Source of the DNA: Clostridia bacterium
GTDB lineage: Bacteria > Bacillota > Clostridia > Oscillospirales > Acutalibacteraceae
Length of the DNA: 9,650 nt
Direction: 5' to 3'
Assembly: GCA_017534365.1 (NCBI GenBank)
Contig: JAFWCS010000042.1
Coordinates: 1 to 9,650, forward strand
A program made the position numbers and the translations under genes. Below are positions 1-5,869 of this stretch, one piece after another (within the stretch, counting starts at the first letter, position 1; the number at the start of each line of letters is the position of its first letter). The notes under the pieces were generated by a model, which did not search any database, had not been told where the DNA came from, and saw nothing but the letters and a program-made list of their open reading frames with translations.

Positions 1-282
1 CGCGTTGATCTCAAACGGCTGGCCGGCCTGCGGGGTCAGCAGAAGCGTTCCGGTGACCTGCACGGCGGCGCCGACGTTCAGCTTGGTGATTTCTTTGAAG
101 TTTGCGACTTTTGCTTCCTCAAAAACGATCTGCACGCCCTTGAAGCAGCTGCCGTCGTTGAGCTCGATGAAGCCGATGACTTTGGAATCGCGCAGGGTGC
201 GGATCCAGCCGGCGACGGTCACGGTCTGATCGGCGAAGTCCGCCGCGGACGCGTAAAACTGTTTGATTTCGGTTCGTTTCAT
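1..282 (-). CDS. asnS: Asparaginyl-tRNA synthetase, N-terminal part (runs off window)
   Basis: Class II aminoacyl-tRNA synthetase that charges tRNA-Asn with asparagine in the cytoplasm. Only the first 94 codons are present; the gene continues past base 1. The visible part is the OB-fold anticodon-binding domain. It reads AGWIRTLRDSK at about residues 24-34, then LNDGSCFKGVQIV at 41-53 and QPFEINA at the edge. This matches the N-terminus of bacterial AsnS (E. coli has GWVRTRRDSK, DGSCF, VTGK and QQFEIQA at equivalent places). The class II catalytic motifs lie outside the window. The ATG at 280-282 is preceded by a clean GGAGGT (290-295) seven bases upstream. The gap to the upstream HhH gene is 36 bases with no terminator or clear promoter, so cotranscription is likely. 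The close paralogue AspS is less likely because of the RDSK and DGSCF pattern. Confidence 0.9.
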   Translation of the reverse strand, partial: MKRTEIKQFYASAADFADQTVTVAGWIRTLRDSKVIGFIELNDGSCFKGVQIVFEEAKVANFKEITKLNVGAAVQVTGTLLLTPQAGQPFEINA

Positions 283-318
283 ATTGGTTACCTCCGATCG
301 GGAAATTGATGACTAGAA

Positions 319-684
319 TTATGAGAGCGTGATCCGGGCGCGGTTGGCCTCGACGATGGCGATGCTGATGCCGCGCACGAGCGCCAGCTCTTCCGGACTG
401 CGGAAGCGGCCGTTTTTCGCGCGGTAGTCGAGGATGGCCTGCGCCTTTTTCTCTCCGATGCCGCGCAGCTGCTGCAGCTGCGCGAGATCCGCGGTGTTGA
501 TATCGATCTGCGCGCCGGATGCCGCAGCCGCGGGGAGGGGCGCAAGCGTTTGCGCGGACGCTGCAAGCGTCGCTTCCACCGGCTGATGCTTCGGCGTGCG
601 GAAAGCGAGCAGCAGGAACAGCAGACTCAGGCTCGCCGCTGCCGCAGCGGCAAGCAGAAGCGTCCGCTTTCGGCCGGGCGTCAT
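319..684 (-). CDS. ComEA-like helix-hairpin-helix membrane-anchored protein
   Basis: A 121-residue protein with a basic N-terminus (TPGRKR), one hydrophobic segment at about 8-28, an Ala/Pro-rich linker to about 57, and a C-terminal tandem helix-hairpin-helix module. The HhH region shows DINTA (61-65), LRGIGEKKAQAI (73-84), a GRF-SPEEL turn (92-100) and VRGIS (103-107). This is the core of ComEA, the competence DNA receptor, which binds double-stranded DNA non-specifically at the outer face of the membrane. Full ComEA is about 200 residues and carries an SLBB domain between the TM segment and the HhH region; that domain is missing here. The ATG at 684 lies four bases after the tautomerase stop (TGA GGCG ATG), with only a weak GAGG, so translation is probably coupled. 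No comEC or comEB neighbour is visible, so a DNA-uptake role is inferred only from the domain. Confidence 0.8.
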   Translation of the reverse strand: MTPGRKRTLLLAAAAAASLSLLFLLLAFRTPKHQPVEATLAASAQTLAPLPAAAASGAQIDINTADLAQLQQLRGIGEKKAQAILDYRAKNGRFRSPEELALVRGISIAIVEANRARITLS

Positions 685-688
685 CGCC

Positions 689-1033
689 TCAGAAATTGCT
701 GCCGTTCCAGCCCCAGTGCTCGAGCGGCTGATAGGTGATGTAGATATTTGCGCGGTCGATCGCCAGCTCTTCGTTGAGGATCTCCGAAATCGCGGCGGTC
801 AGCCGGTCATAGGCGGCGTCCGAAGCCCCGCCGAACAGGCTCACCTGCACAAACGCGTAGTCCGCGCCGTTCCCGCCCTGAAAATACATGCGGGCGTTGT
901 CCTGAAACTCGAGCATCAGCCAGCGCTCGGTTTTGCCCGGGATCAGCGCGATCGCCTGGCCGAGCTTGGTTTTCAGCGCCTCCTGCGCGGCGGGCGAAAT
1001 CTCGTTGCTGACGGTGGTTTTAATATAAGGCAT
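689..1033 (-). CDS. MIF-like tautomerase (phenylpyruvate tautomerase-related)
   Basis: A 114-residue protein of the macrophage migration inhibitory factor branch of the tautomerase superfamily; MIF itself is 115 residues. The proline directly after the initiator Met (P2) becomes the catalytic N-terminal base once Met is removed. PGKTERWLML (32-41) aligns with the MIF segment that carries its active-site lysine (K34 here). FGGAS (67-71) matches the central KIGGA turn, and the C-terminal IYITYQPLEHWGWNGSNF matches the YINYY...VGWNNSTF ending of MIF. The asparagine after YI in MIF is Thr here. These enzymes are cytoplasmic trimers that interconvert keto and enol forms of phenylpyruvate-type acids; the natural substrate in bacteria is usually unknown. 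The ATG at 1031-1033 has an excellent AAGGAGG (1040-1046) that overlaps the stop codon of the upstream lipoprotein gene, a sign of one mRNA. Confidence 0.88.
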   Translation of the reverse strand: MPYIKTTVSNEISPAAQEALKTKLGQAIALIPGKTERWLMLEFQDNARMYFQGGNGADYAFVQVSLFGGASDAAYDRLTAAISEILNEELAIDRANIYITYQPLEHWGWNGSNF

Positions 1034-1045
1034 GACGGTTCCTCC

Positions 1046-3289
1046 TTAATGGACGCGCAGGAAGTTTCTCGCTCCCACGACGACGCCCAGCGTTTCATAG
1101 TCGCTGTCGGTGTAGTTGACGTAGATCATGGCGCCGGTGTCATATTCCGTGCAGTAGACGCCGTCCGCCACGGCATAGTGGTCGGTCATGCGCGCGTCGC
1201 GCAGATCATTGAGCGCATTGTTGGAGCGCGCATAGAAATCGGCCGCCGTGTTGATCGTGTTGTCATAGTAATACGGATCGTCCTGCGTGTTGTTGACCAG
1301 CGGCTCATAGTTCCACCGGAAATGCGGGCAGGCGCCATATTCGATATATTTGAGCAGCGTTTCCTCAAGATCGGTGCTCGTGTTGATCGCTTCGCCCGCA
1401 TAGTCCACGATGCCGTGCAGCACCAGCGGCACGAACGGCACCGAGACGTAGGCGCCGCTCTGCGCGGCCGTGGCCTTCATGGGCAGATCGACGATGGTGT
1501 CGATATTTTTCAGCATATAGAAGTTGCCGCCGACCGCCATGGTGGAGCGCCCGGTCGAAAGCGGCGGGATCGCGGAGCGGATGCGCTCCGCAGCAGCGTC
1601 CCGCAGCAGGCCGTTCGCGGAAAAATCTGAATACAGGAGTGTGCCCACGTCGTTGAGGCAGAAGCCGGAGAACGCCAGATAGCGCGTATCGGACAGCACG
1701 GAAACGATCAGCTTGGAGAATTGATCGAAGGTGCGCAGGCTGCGCGGGGTGCGCGGCTCGCCGAGATAATCGGCCAGCGAGTTTTCCGGCGTAAAGGTCG
1801 CGGGATTCTTATAAAGATCGGCCGCGCCGCTGCCGGCGAGCCCCTTCGCGCCGGAGAGCAGGTCCACGTCGAGATACAGCGACATTTTCTGATTGGCGAT
1901 GTAGTCGTGCAGCGCCTGCAGACCCTTGCTGCCGCCCAGCCGGGTGAGCAGCCGCGCTTTTGCGATATCCGTCTGCTCCGTTCCGCCGGTGAAGGCGCCC
2001 GTATAGCGCAGGTTGACGTTGTTGATGCCCTTGTTCTTCATGCGCACGAGCATGTCGTTCGCCTGCTCGAAGGTGGTGAGCGCGGCAGTGTAGGCCAGCG
2101 GGCCGAAGTGCTTGCGCACAGCGCCCGTGAGCGTCAGACAGAAGGGCAGGTAGTCTCCGACCGCGACGGTTTTGGTCGACAGCATGCCGTTGCGGATCAG
2201 CTGCTCGCGGCAGGCGGAGGCCAGCCCCGCGTAGGTGGCGTTTTTGCCGGAGAGGAAGCGGTAGCACAGTTCGATCTCGCTCGCCATCTCCGAATTGGAG
2301 ACTGAGAGCGTGCTGCCGTCATAGGCGGTCGGCGTCACGGTAAAGCCGGGATAAACGCGGTTGTAATCACCGCTCGCCTGCGCCTTGACCGCGTGAATGG
2401 ACGCGGCGGCGTCGCCTTTTGTGATCAGGGAAACGACGGCGGTGTTGCCGTGCTTCATACCGAAGGCGGGGATCAGCGCCGCTGCGGCGGCCGGCCGGTT
2501 CGTTGCAGGGTCGCTGCCGTAAACGTCATAGGTCAGCGCTTCAAAGGATTCGTCGAAATGCGCGGTCCGGATGATGGCGCCGCTGCCGTCCGGCACGAGC
2601 AGATAATCCGCTTCGCTGCGGTCGTTGTAAGCGCCGAAATAGTTGAGCAGAGAGATGGATTCGATGCGCGCGTCCGGGTTGCCCGTCAGGTTTTCGTGGG
2701 TGCAGGTCACGAGCATGCTGCCGTCCTGCAGCGTGACGGAAACGCGCAGCCGAAAACCGATGTCCGTTTTGCTCAGCTGCTCCTTCGCGGCGGTTTTTTC
2801 GTCCGGAAACACGTCATAGGTGAACACAGCGCCGTTTTCCTGCGGGGAGAAGCCTGCCTTGCCGAAGGCGACGGCATGATCCTGCGTGTTCAGCAAATAA
2901 ATATCTGTGCCGCCGCTCACGCGCAGCGATGCGACGGCCGCGTCCGGGCAGTTCGGCGTGCGGGCGTCGTTTGCCGTGGGCAGCGCGCTCCAGGTTGCCT
3001 GCTGCGTCGTTTCCACAACGGAAAAGCTGTTGGTCGTTTTATCGGCGTACAGCTCGATCAGACCGGAGGCGGCAAGCTTTTCGCCCGCGCCCTTCGACGC
3101 GGAAAGATAGTGCAGCGCCGGCTGCGTCGTTTCGCTTGTGATGGTGTTCCGGCTCGCAACGGAGCGGACCGTGCGCACGCCGGACTCCTCGGTCTTGCGC
3201 CCGCAGGCGCAGCAGAGCAGGAGCAGTGCGGCGCAGAGCAGCAGCGCCGTGCCGCGCCGGATGCGGTTATTGATCGGATGATTCTTCAT
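1046..3289 (-). CDS. DUF5696-like secreted lipoprotein with glycosidase-like barrel
   Basis: A 747-residue exported protein. The N-terminus has a basic stretch (NNRIRRG), a hydrophobic core (about 13-25) and a Cys-rich end LCCACG with C29 as probable lipidation site (A28 at -1, although -3 is Cys rather than the usual Leu). Residues 60-230 look like an all-beta sensor or carbohydrate-binding-like region. YLLVPDGSGAII (229-240), PAFGMKHGNTAVVSLI (274-289) and VPFVPLVLHGIVDYAGEAIN (617-636) resemble signatures I recall for DUF5696 proteins of Firmicutes. Residues 400-600 read like a TIM-barrel (NKGINNVNLRYTGAF, MSLYLDVDLL, GFCLNDVGTLLYSDF with Asp candidates D546 and D555). The function of the family is not established; a polysaccharide-related role is inference. 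The ATG at 3289 was chosen over an ORF extension to 3361 because it starts a proper signal peptide and has AAAGGGA upstream. It overlaps the kinase gene by 23 bases, so it belongs to that module. Confidence 0.78.
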   Translation of the reverse strand: MKNHPINNRIRRGTALLLCAALLLLCCACGRKTEESGVRTVRSVASRNTITSETTQPALHYLSASKGAGEKLAASGLIELYADKTTNSFSVVETTQQATWSALPTANDARTPNCPDAAVASLRVSGGTDIYLLNTQDHAVAFGKAGFSPQENGAVFTYDVFPDEKTAAKEQLSKTDIGFRLRVSVTLQDGSMLVTCTHENLTGNPDARIESISLLNYFGAYNDRSEADYLLVPDGSGAIIRTAHFDESFEALTYDVYGSDPATNRPAAAAALIPAFGMKHGNTAVVSLITKGDAAASIHAVKAQASGDYNRVYPGFTVTPTAYDGSTLSVSNSEMASEIELCYRFLSGKNATYAGLASACREQLIRNGMLSTKTVAVGDYLPFCLTLTGAVRKHFGPLAYTAALTTFEQANDMLVRMKNKGINNVNLRYTGAFTGGTEQTDIAKARLLTRLGGSKGLQALHDYIANQKMSLYLDVDLLSGAKGLAGSGAADLYKNPATFTPENSLADYLGEPRTPRSLRTFDQFSKLIVSVLSDTRYLAFSGFCLNDVGTLLYSDFSANGLLRDAAAERIRSAIPPLSTGRSTMAVGGNFYMLKNIDTIVDLPMKATAAQSGAYVSVPFVPLVLHGIVDYAGEAINTSTDLEETLLKYIEYGACPHFRWNYEPLVNNTQDDPYYYDNTINTAADFYARSNNALNDLRDARMTDHYAVADGVYCTEYDTGAMIYVNYTDSDYETLGVVVGARNFLRVH

Positions 3290-4790
3290 AGTAACTTGAT
3301 CCCTTTGCAACGTGGAAATAGAATTCGACGCCGCCGGCGGTGTTGTTGACGCCGAAGGCACAGTGGTGATTGTTCATAATGCTCTTGACGATGGAAAGGC
3401 CAAGGCCGAAGCGGTTTTCGCTGCGCCCGTGCGCTTTGTCGGCGCGGTAGAAGCTGTCCCAGATCTCCGGCAGGTCCTCGTCGGCGATCTGCTCGCCGGT
3501 GTTGAAGACCGTGATCTTCCAGGTGCCGCCGCAGTCCGCGCAGCGCATTACGATGCGTTTTTCGCCCGCGCAGTGCGCGGCCGCGTTGGTCAGATAATTG
3601 CGCAGCACGATCTCGATCTTATCCTCCTGCGCGTAGCAGGGCAGCGACGCCGGCACTTCGTTGACCGCCCGAATGGACTGCTGCTCAAACTGCAGGGCCA
3701 GATGCGCAAACATCGCCTGCGCCTTCACGCCGAGGTCGAAGGGGGCGGGGGTGAAGGGCTGCACGCCGCTCTCAAGCTTGGAGAGCTCGAGCAGCTCCAC
3801 GACCAGCGCGTTCATCTTGACGCTTTCGTCATGGATGATCTGGCAGTATTCCCGGATCACTTCCGGGTCGTCGCTGATGCCCTCGCACACGCCTTCCGCG
3901 TAGCCGGAAATGATGGCGATCGGTGTTTTCAGCTCGTGGGAAACGTTGCTGATGAAGGCTTTGCGGGCATTGTCCAGCTGATGCCGGTGCGCAATATCCT
4001 TCTCGAGCTGCCGGTTTTTATCTTTCAGGTCCAGGAGCGTAGCGTCCAGCGTGTTGGAGAGCGTGTTGATGCTCTGGCCGAGCTCGCCGATCTCATCCTC
4101 GCCGTAATCGCCGCACTTGCGCTCGAAATTCAGCGCCGCCATATCGCGCGTGATGTCGTTCATCTCCATGAGCGGACGGGTGAATCTGGAAACCAGCAGA
4201 TAAAAGACGACGGAAATGGCAACGATCAGCGTGATGCTGATGGCGGAAAACACGCGGCCCGCCACGTTGACCACGGATTCAACGTCCGCCACCGTGGCGT
4301 AAAGGTGGATCGTTTCGCCCAGCTCCGTCTCGCGGGTATAGACAAAGTATTCGGCGTTGGTCGCAATGCGCCTGCGGATCTCGAAGCCGTTGTAATGCTG
4401 CGCGGTGCGGTAGCTGCCGGACGCCGCGGTGTCTTCATAAAACGGGTGGGAATTCGAGGAGGGGAAATGCTCGTCACTCATTGCGGAGCCGCCGTTTTCG
4501 GTCGTGTAGCCGATCGTGCCCTCCGGCGTGATGATCTCGAAGGAGATGTTGTTGTTGACTGCAACTGCGTAAATATCGAAATAATAGGTGACGGAGGAGG
4601 GAGAGTAGAATTCAATGCGGTCCGCCGCCGCCGTCAGCGTGCGGTAGGTGTTGTAGGCGAAAACGCGAAACAGGATCGGCTGGCTGAACAGATTGATCAG
4701 GATCAGCAGCAGCACGAGCACGGCCAGGATCGCTGCAAACAGCTTCGCGCGGAGCCGGTTGAGATGGAGCCGTTCGATCAGCCGCTTCAA
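3267..4790 (-). CDS. Membrane sensor histidine kinase (HAMP-HisKA-HATPase)
   Basis: A 507-residue sensor kinase that should autophosphorylate on His and pass the phosphate to the regulator encoded just upstream. Order of parts: TM1 at about 18-38; an extracytoplasmic sensor region at about 41-178 with no recognised domain, rich in Tyr/Ser/Thr; TM2 at about 180-200; HAMP at about 201-253, ending in a short coiled coil (KDKNRQLEKDI). The HisKA dimerisation motif FISNVSHELKTP has the phospho-acceptor H285. The ATPase domain has an N box (RNYLTNAA, 397-404), a degenerate G1 region (NTGEQIADEDLPEIWDSFYRAD, around 430-451, not DxGxG) and a G2 box FGLGLSIVKSI (461-471). The architecture is VanS-like. 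The start is TTG (4788-4790), overlapping the regulator's TGA as TTGA, with GAGGTGG nine bases upstream inside the regulator's last codons. The 3' end overlaps the lipoprotein gene, so that protein may feed or respond to this sensor. Confidence 0.93.
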   Translation of the reverse strand: MKRLIERLHLNRLRAKLFAAILAVLVLLLILINLFSQPILFRVFAYNTYRTLTAAADRIEFYSPSSVTYYFDIYAVAVNNNISFEIITPEGTIGYTTENGGSAMSDEHFPSSNSHPFYEDTAASGSYRTAQHYNGFEIRRRIATNAEYFVYTRETELGETIHLYATVADVESVVNVAGRVFSAISITLIVAISVVFYLLVSRFTRPLMEMNDITRDMAALNFERKCGDYGEDEIGELGQSINTLSNTLDATLLDLKDKNRQLEKDIAHRHQLDNARKAFISNVSHELKTPIAIISGYAEGVCEGISDDPEVIREYCQIIHDESVKMNALVVELLELSKLESGVQPFTPAPFDLGVKAQAMFAHLALQFEQQSIRAVNEVPASLPCYAQEDKIEIVLRNYLTNAAAHCAGEKRIVMRCADCGGTWKITVFNTGEQIADEDLPEIWDSFYRADKAHGRSENRFGLGLSIVKSIMNNHHCAFGVNNTAGGVEFYFHVAKGSSYYEESSDQ

Positions 4791-5476
4791 TGCGCGTCCA
4801 CCTCGATCTTATAGCCCACGCCGTAAACGGTCTTGAGATGCGCGTCGCCCCAGACGCCGAGCTTCGTGCGCAGGCGTGCCACGTGGGAATCCACCGTGCG
4901 CGCGTCGCCCGTGAAATCCATGCCCCAGATATCGTCCAGCAGCTGATCGCGGGTGAAAATGCGGTCGGGGCTGGCGATGAGCTTGGCGAGGATGCTGTGC
5001 TCCTTATTCGTCAGCTCCACGAGATTGCCCTGCAGCGTGACGGTGTGGGCGGGCAGATCGACCGTCAGCCCGTCGAGCGTGATGACCTCGCCCTCGCTGC
5101 GCAGGCCGGCGGTTTCGGCGCGCTTGAGCAGCGCCTGCACCCGCTTGACCAGCACGGTCGGGCTGAAGGGCTTGGTCACAAAATCATCCGCGCCGGATTC
5201 AAACGACATCAGCTCGTCGAATTCCTGTGTGCGCGCGGTCAGCATTAAAAAAGGCACGCTGCTGCGCTCGCGGATGCGGCGGCAGACCTCCCAGCCGTCC
5301 GCCTCGGGCATCATGATGTCGCAGATCACAAGGTCGATCTTGCCGTCGGCAAAAAACTTCTCGACCGCTTCCCGGCCGTCCACGGCTTCCACGGTCTCAA
5401 ACCCTGCGTTTTTCAGGAAATCGCTTACGAGGCGGCGAATGCGCGCCTCATCATCCGCGATCAGGATCCGTTTCAT
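4787..5476 (-). CDS. OmpR/PhoB-family response regulator
   Basis: A 229-residue two-component transcription factor. The receiver domain occupies about 1-118, with the acidic pocket D8/D9, phospho-acceptor D53 in VICDIMMPEADGWE, switch residue T80 (LMLTAR) and K102 (VTKPFSP). A winged-helix DNA-binding domain fills about 130-226, with LTNKEHSILAKL, RDQLLDDIWG, ARTVDSHVARLRTKL and TVYGVGYKIE, the usual PhoB/VanR pattern. It should bind direct-repeat sites as a dimer when phosphorylated by the kinase encoded next. The ATG at 5476 has a good GGGAGGTG about eight bases upstream. It is the first gene of the minus-strand unit, directly behind the promoter at 5515-5543. Kinase and lipoprotein genes follow with overlaps, so all three are probably made together. 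Which genes it controls cannot be read from the window; autoregulation is plausible given the repeats upstream. Confidence 0.94.
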   Translation of the reverse strand: MKRILIADDEARIRRLVSDFLKNAGFETVEAVDGREAVEKFFADGKIDLVICDIMMPEADGWEVCRRIRERSSVPFLMLTARTQEFDELMSFESGADDFVTKPFSPTVLVKRVQALLKRAETAGLRSEGEVITLDGLTVDLPAHTVTLQGNLVELTNKEHSILAKLIASPDRIFTRDQLLDDIWGMDFTGDARTVDSHVARLRTKLGVWGDAHLKTVYGVGYKIEVDAH

Positions 5477-5514
5477 GATGCTGCACCTCCCGGATCAGAA
5501 TTTATAGATAAATA

Positions 5515-5543
5515 ATTTTAACATATTTAATATAAGAATACAA
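5515..5543 (-). promoter_or_regulatory. Sigma-A-type promoter of the regulator-kinase-lipoprotein unit
   Basis: Read on the minus strand there is TTGTAT (5538-5543), a 17-base spacer and TAAAAT (5515-5520), with an extended -10 (TGT directly before TAAAAT). The predicted start is near 5508, giving a leader of about 30 bases that contains the GGGAGGTG site of the response regulator. The spacer and -10 contain two TTTAA copies nine bases apart on the plus strand (5517-5521 and 5526-5530), which could be chance in such AT-rich sequence. Seen directly in the sequence; activity is inferred. Confidence 0.7.
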
Positions 5544-5560
5544 GCCCTTATTTTTATTTC

Positions 5561-5593
5561 GCAGCGGATCATTTTTTCGTTTTGCAGCGGATC
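5561..5593. repeat. 10-base direct repeat upstream of the regulator promoter
   Basis: GCAGCGGATC occurs at 5561-5570 and again at 5584-5593, a start-to-start distance of 23 bases, or about two helical turns. A T-rich tract lies between the copies. For the minus-strand promoter the copies sit about 50-85 bases upstream of the predicted start, where an activator of the OmpR/PhoB class can act. Two copies in one face-aligned arrangement suggest a binding site, but chance cannot be excluded. Confidence 0.4.
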
Positions 5594-5619
5594 TGCGGCG
5601 AGGCTTGATCGTTTTTCAT

Positions 5620-5645
5620 AAAAACGCCGCGCGTGAGGGCGGCGT
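5620..5645 (-). terminator. Terminator-like hairpin, minus orientation
   Basis: ACGCCGC (5624-5630) pairs with GCGGCGT (5639-5645) around an eight-base loop. On the minus strand the stem is followed by TTTTT (A-run 5620-5624 on the plus strand), the form of an intrinsic terminator. On the plus strand no T-run follows. It lies upstream of the regulator promoter, so it would stop minus-strand transcripts entering from the leader of the Nudix gene, where no minus-strand gene is visible. It may insulate the two-component promoter or end an unannotated antisense RNA. Confidence 0.55.
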
Positions 5646-5688
5646 CTGCCGTCAAATCCGAAAAAAAGCGAAAATTCGGAAAAAACTA

Positions 5689-5717
5689 TTGTGTTCTTTG
5701 CGGGGATTGAGTATAAT
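5689..5717 (+). promoter_or_regulatory. Promoter of the Nudix-exporter operon
   Basis: A perfect TATAAT (5712-5717) is preceded 17 bases earlier by TTGTGT (5689-5694), a poor -35 (three of six matches). Just upstream are A-tracts and an imperfect palindrome, TCCGAA (5657-5662) and TTCGGA (5675-5680), which could be an UP element or an operator. Transcription would begin near 5724, leaving a 5' leader of about 145 bases before the Nudix start. Confidence 0.6.
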
Positions 5718-5723
5718 ATTTTT

Positions 5724-5869
5724 CGTATAGTCTCGACGCAGTCGGCTGCAGCGCCTTGAGAAGGCAGGAATTCTATGTTCCGCGCTGCAGCGCAGGAGGT
5801 CTTTCCTCCGCTTCACCCGTGCGCTCCGCCGCGCATTTCGGGCTGCGCCGTCCGAAAGGTGTGATACAC
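5724..5869 (+). promoter_or_regulatory. Hairpin-rich 5' leader of the Nudix operon
   Basis: The leader between the predicted start and the Nudix gene has several strong inverted repeats. CTGCAGCGC (5746-5754) is the exact complement of GCGCTGCAG (5782-5790), a nine-pair stem that encloses two small hairpins (CTT-GAG-AAG and GGAA...TTCC, 5767-5781). It is followed by GGAGG-TCTTT-CCTCC (5795-5809) and GCGCA...TGCGC (5831-5848). The fold could be a cis-regulatory RNA. It does not match a riboswitch, T-box or SRP/6S core that I can recognise. GC-rich DNA gives chance hairpins, so confidence in function is low. Confidence 0.35.
5775..5864 (+). CDS. Possible 29-codon leader peptide (uORF)
   Basis: An ATG at 5775 opens a 29-codon frame ending in TGA at 5862-5864, five bases before the Nudix TTG start. 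The peptide begins MFRAAAQEVFPPLHP and has two Pro-Pro pairs. AGGA sits about five bases upstream of the ATG, a modest ribosome site. The AAAGGTG ribosome site of the Nudix gene lies inside its last codons, so translation could be coupled. There is no homology evidence, and the region overlaps the hairpin-rich leader; it may be chance. Confidence 0.2.
   Translation: MFRAAAQEVFPPLHPCAPPRISGCAVRKV

Noticed and set aside
596..3349. Long plus-strand frames at 596-1630, 1721-2305 and 2393-3349
   Set aside because: All lie opposite the tautomerase and lipoprotein genes, lack ribosome sites and show no recognisable motifs; they are codon-bias shadows.
3290..3361. Extension of the lipoprotein start to 3361
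   Set aside because: It would bury the signal peptide behind 24 residues encoded inside the kinase gene; the ATG at 3289 gives a standard lipoprotein N-terminus.
3312..4814. 500-codon open frame on the plus strand opposite the kinase
   Set aside because: It mirrors the GC-rich kinase frame, its translation is low-complexity (many Val/Arg/His/Asp) with no domain, and the kinase on the other strand is unmistakable.
5756..5869. N-terminal extension of the Nudix protein to a TTG at 5756
   Set aside because: The extra 38 residues do not resemble the pyrophosphatase-like family, no ribosome site precedes 5756, and the TTG at 5870 has AAAGGTG at proper spacing.
5724..5869. Known RNA classes (SRP, 6S, tmRNA, RNase P, T-box, common riboswitches) in the Nudix leader
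   Set aside because: None of their conserved cores (for example the T-box GGUGG or the SRP GGAAG tetraloop region) can be found; reported only as an unassigned leader.
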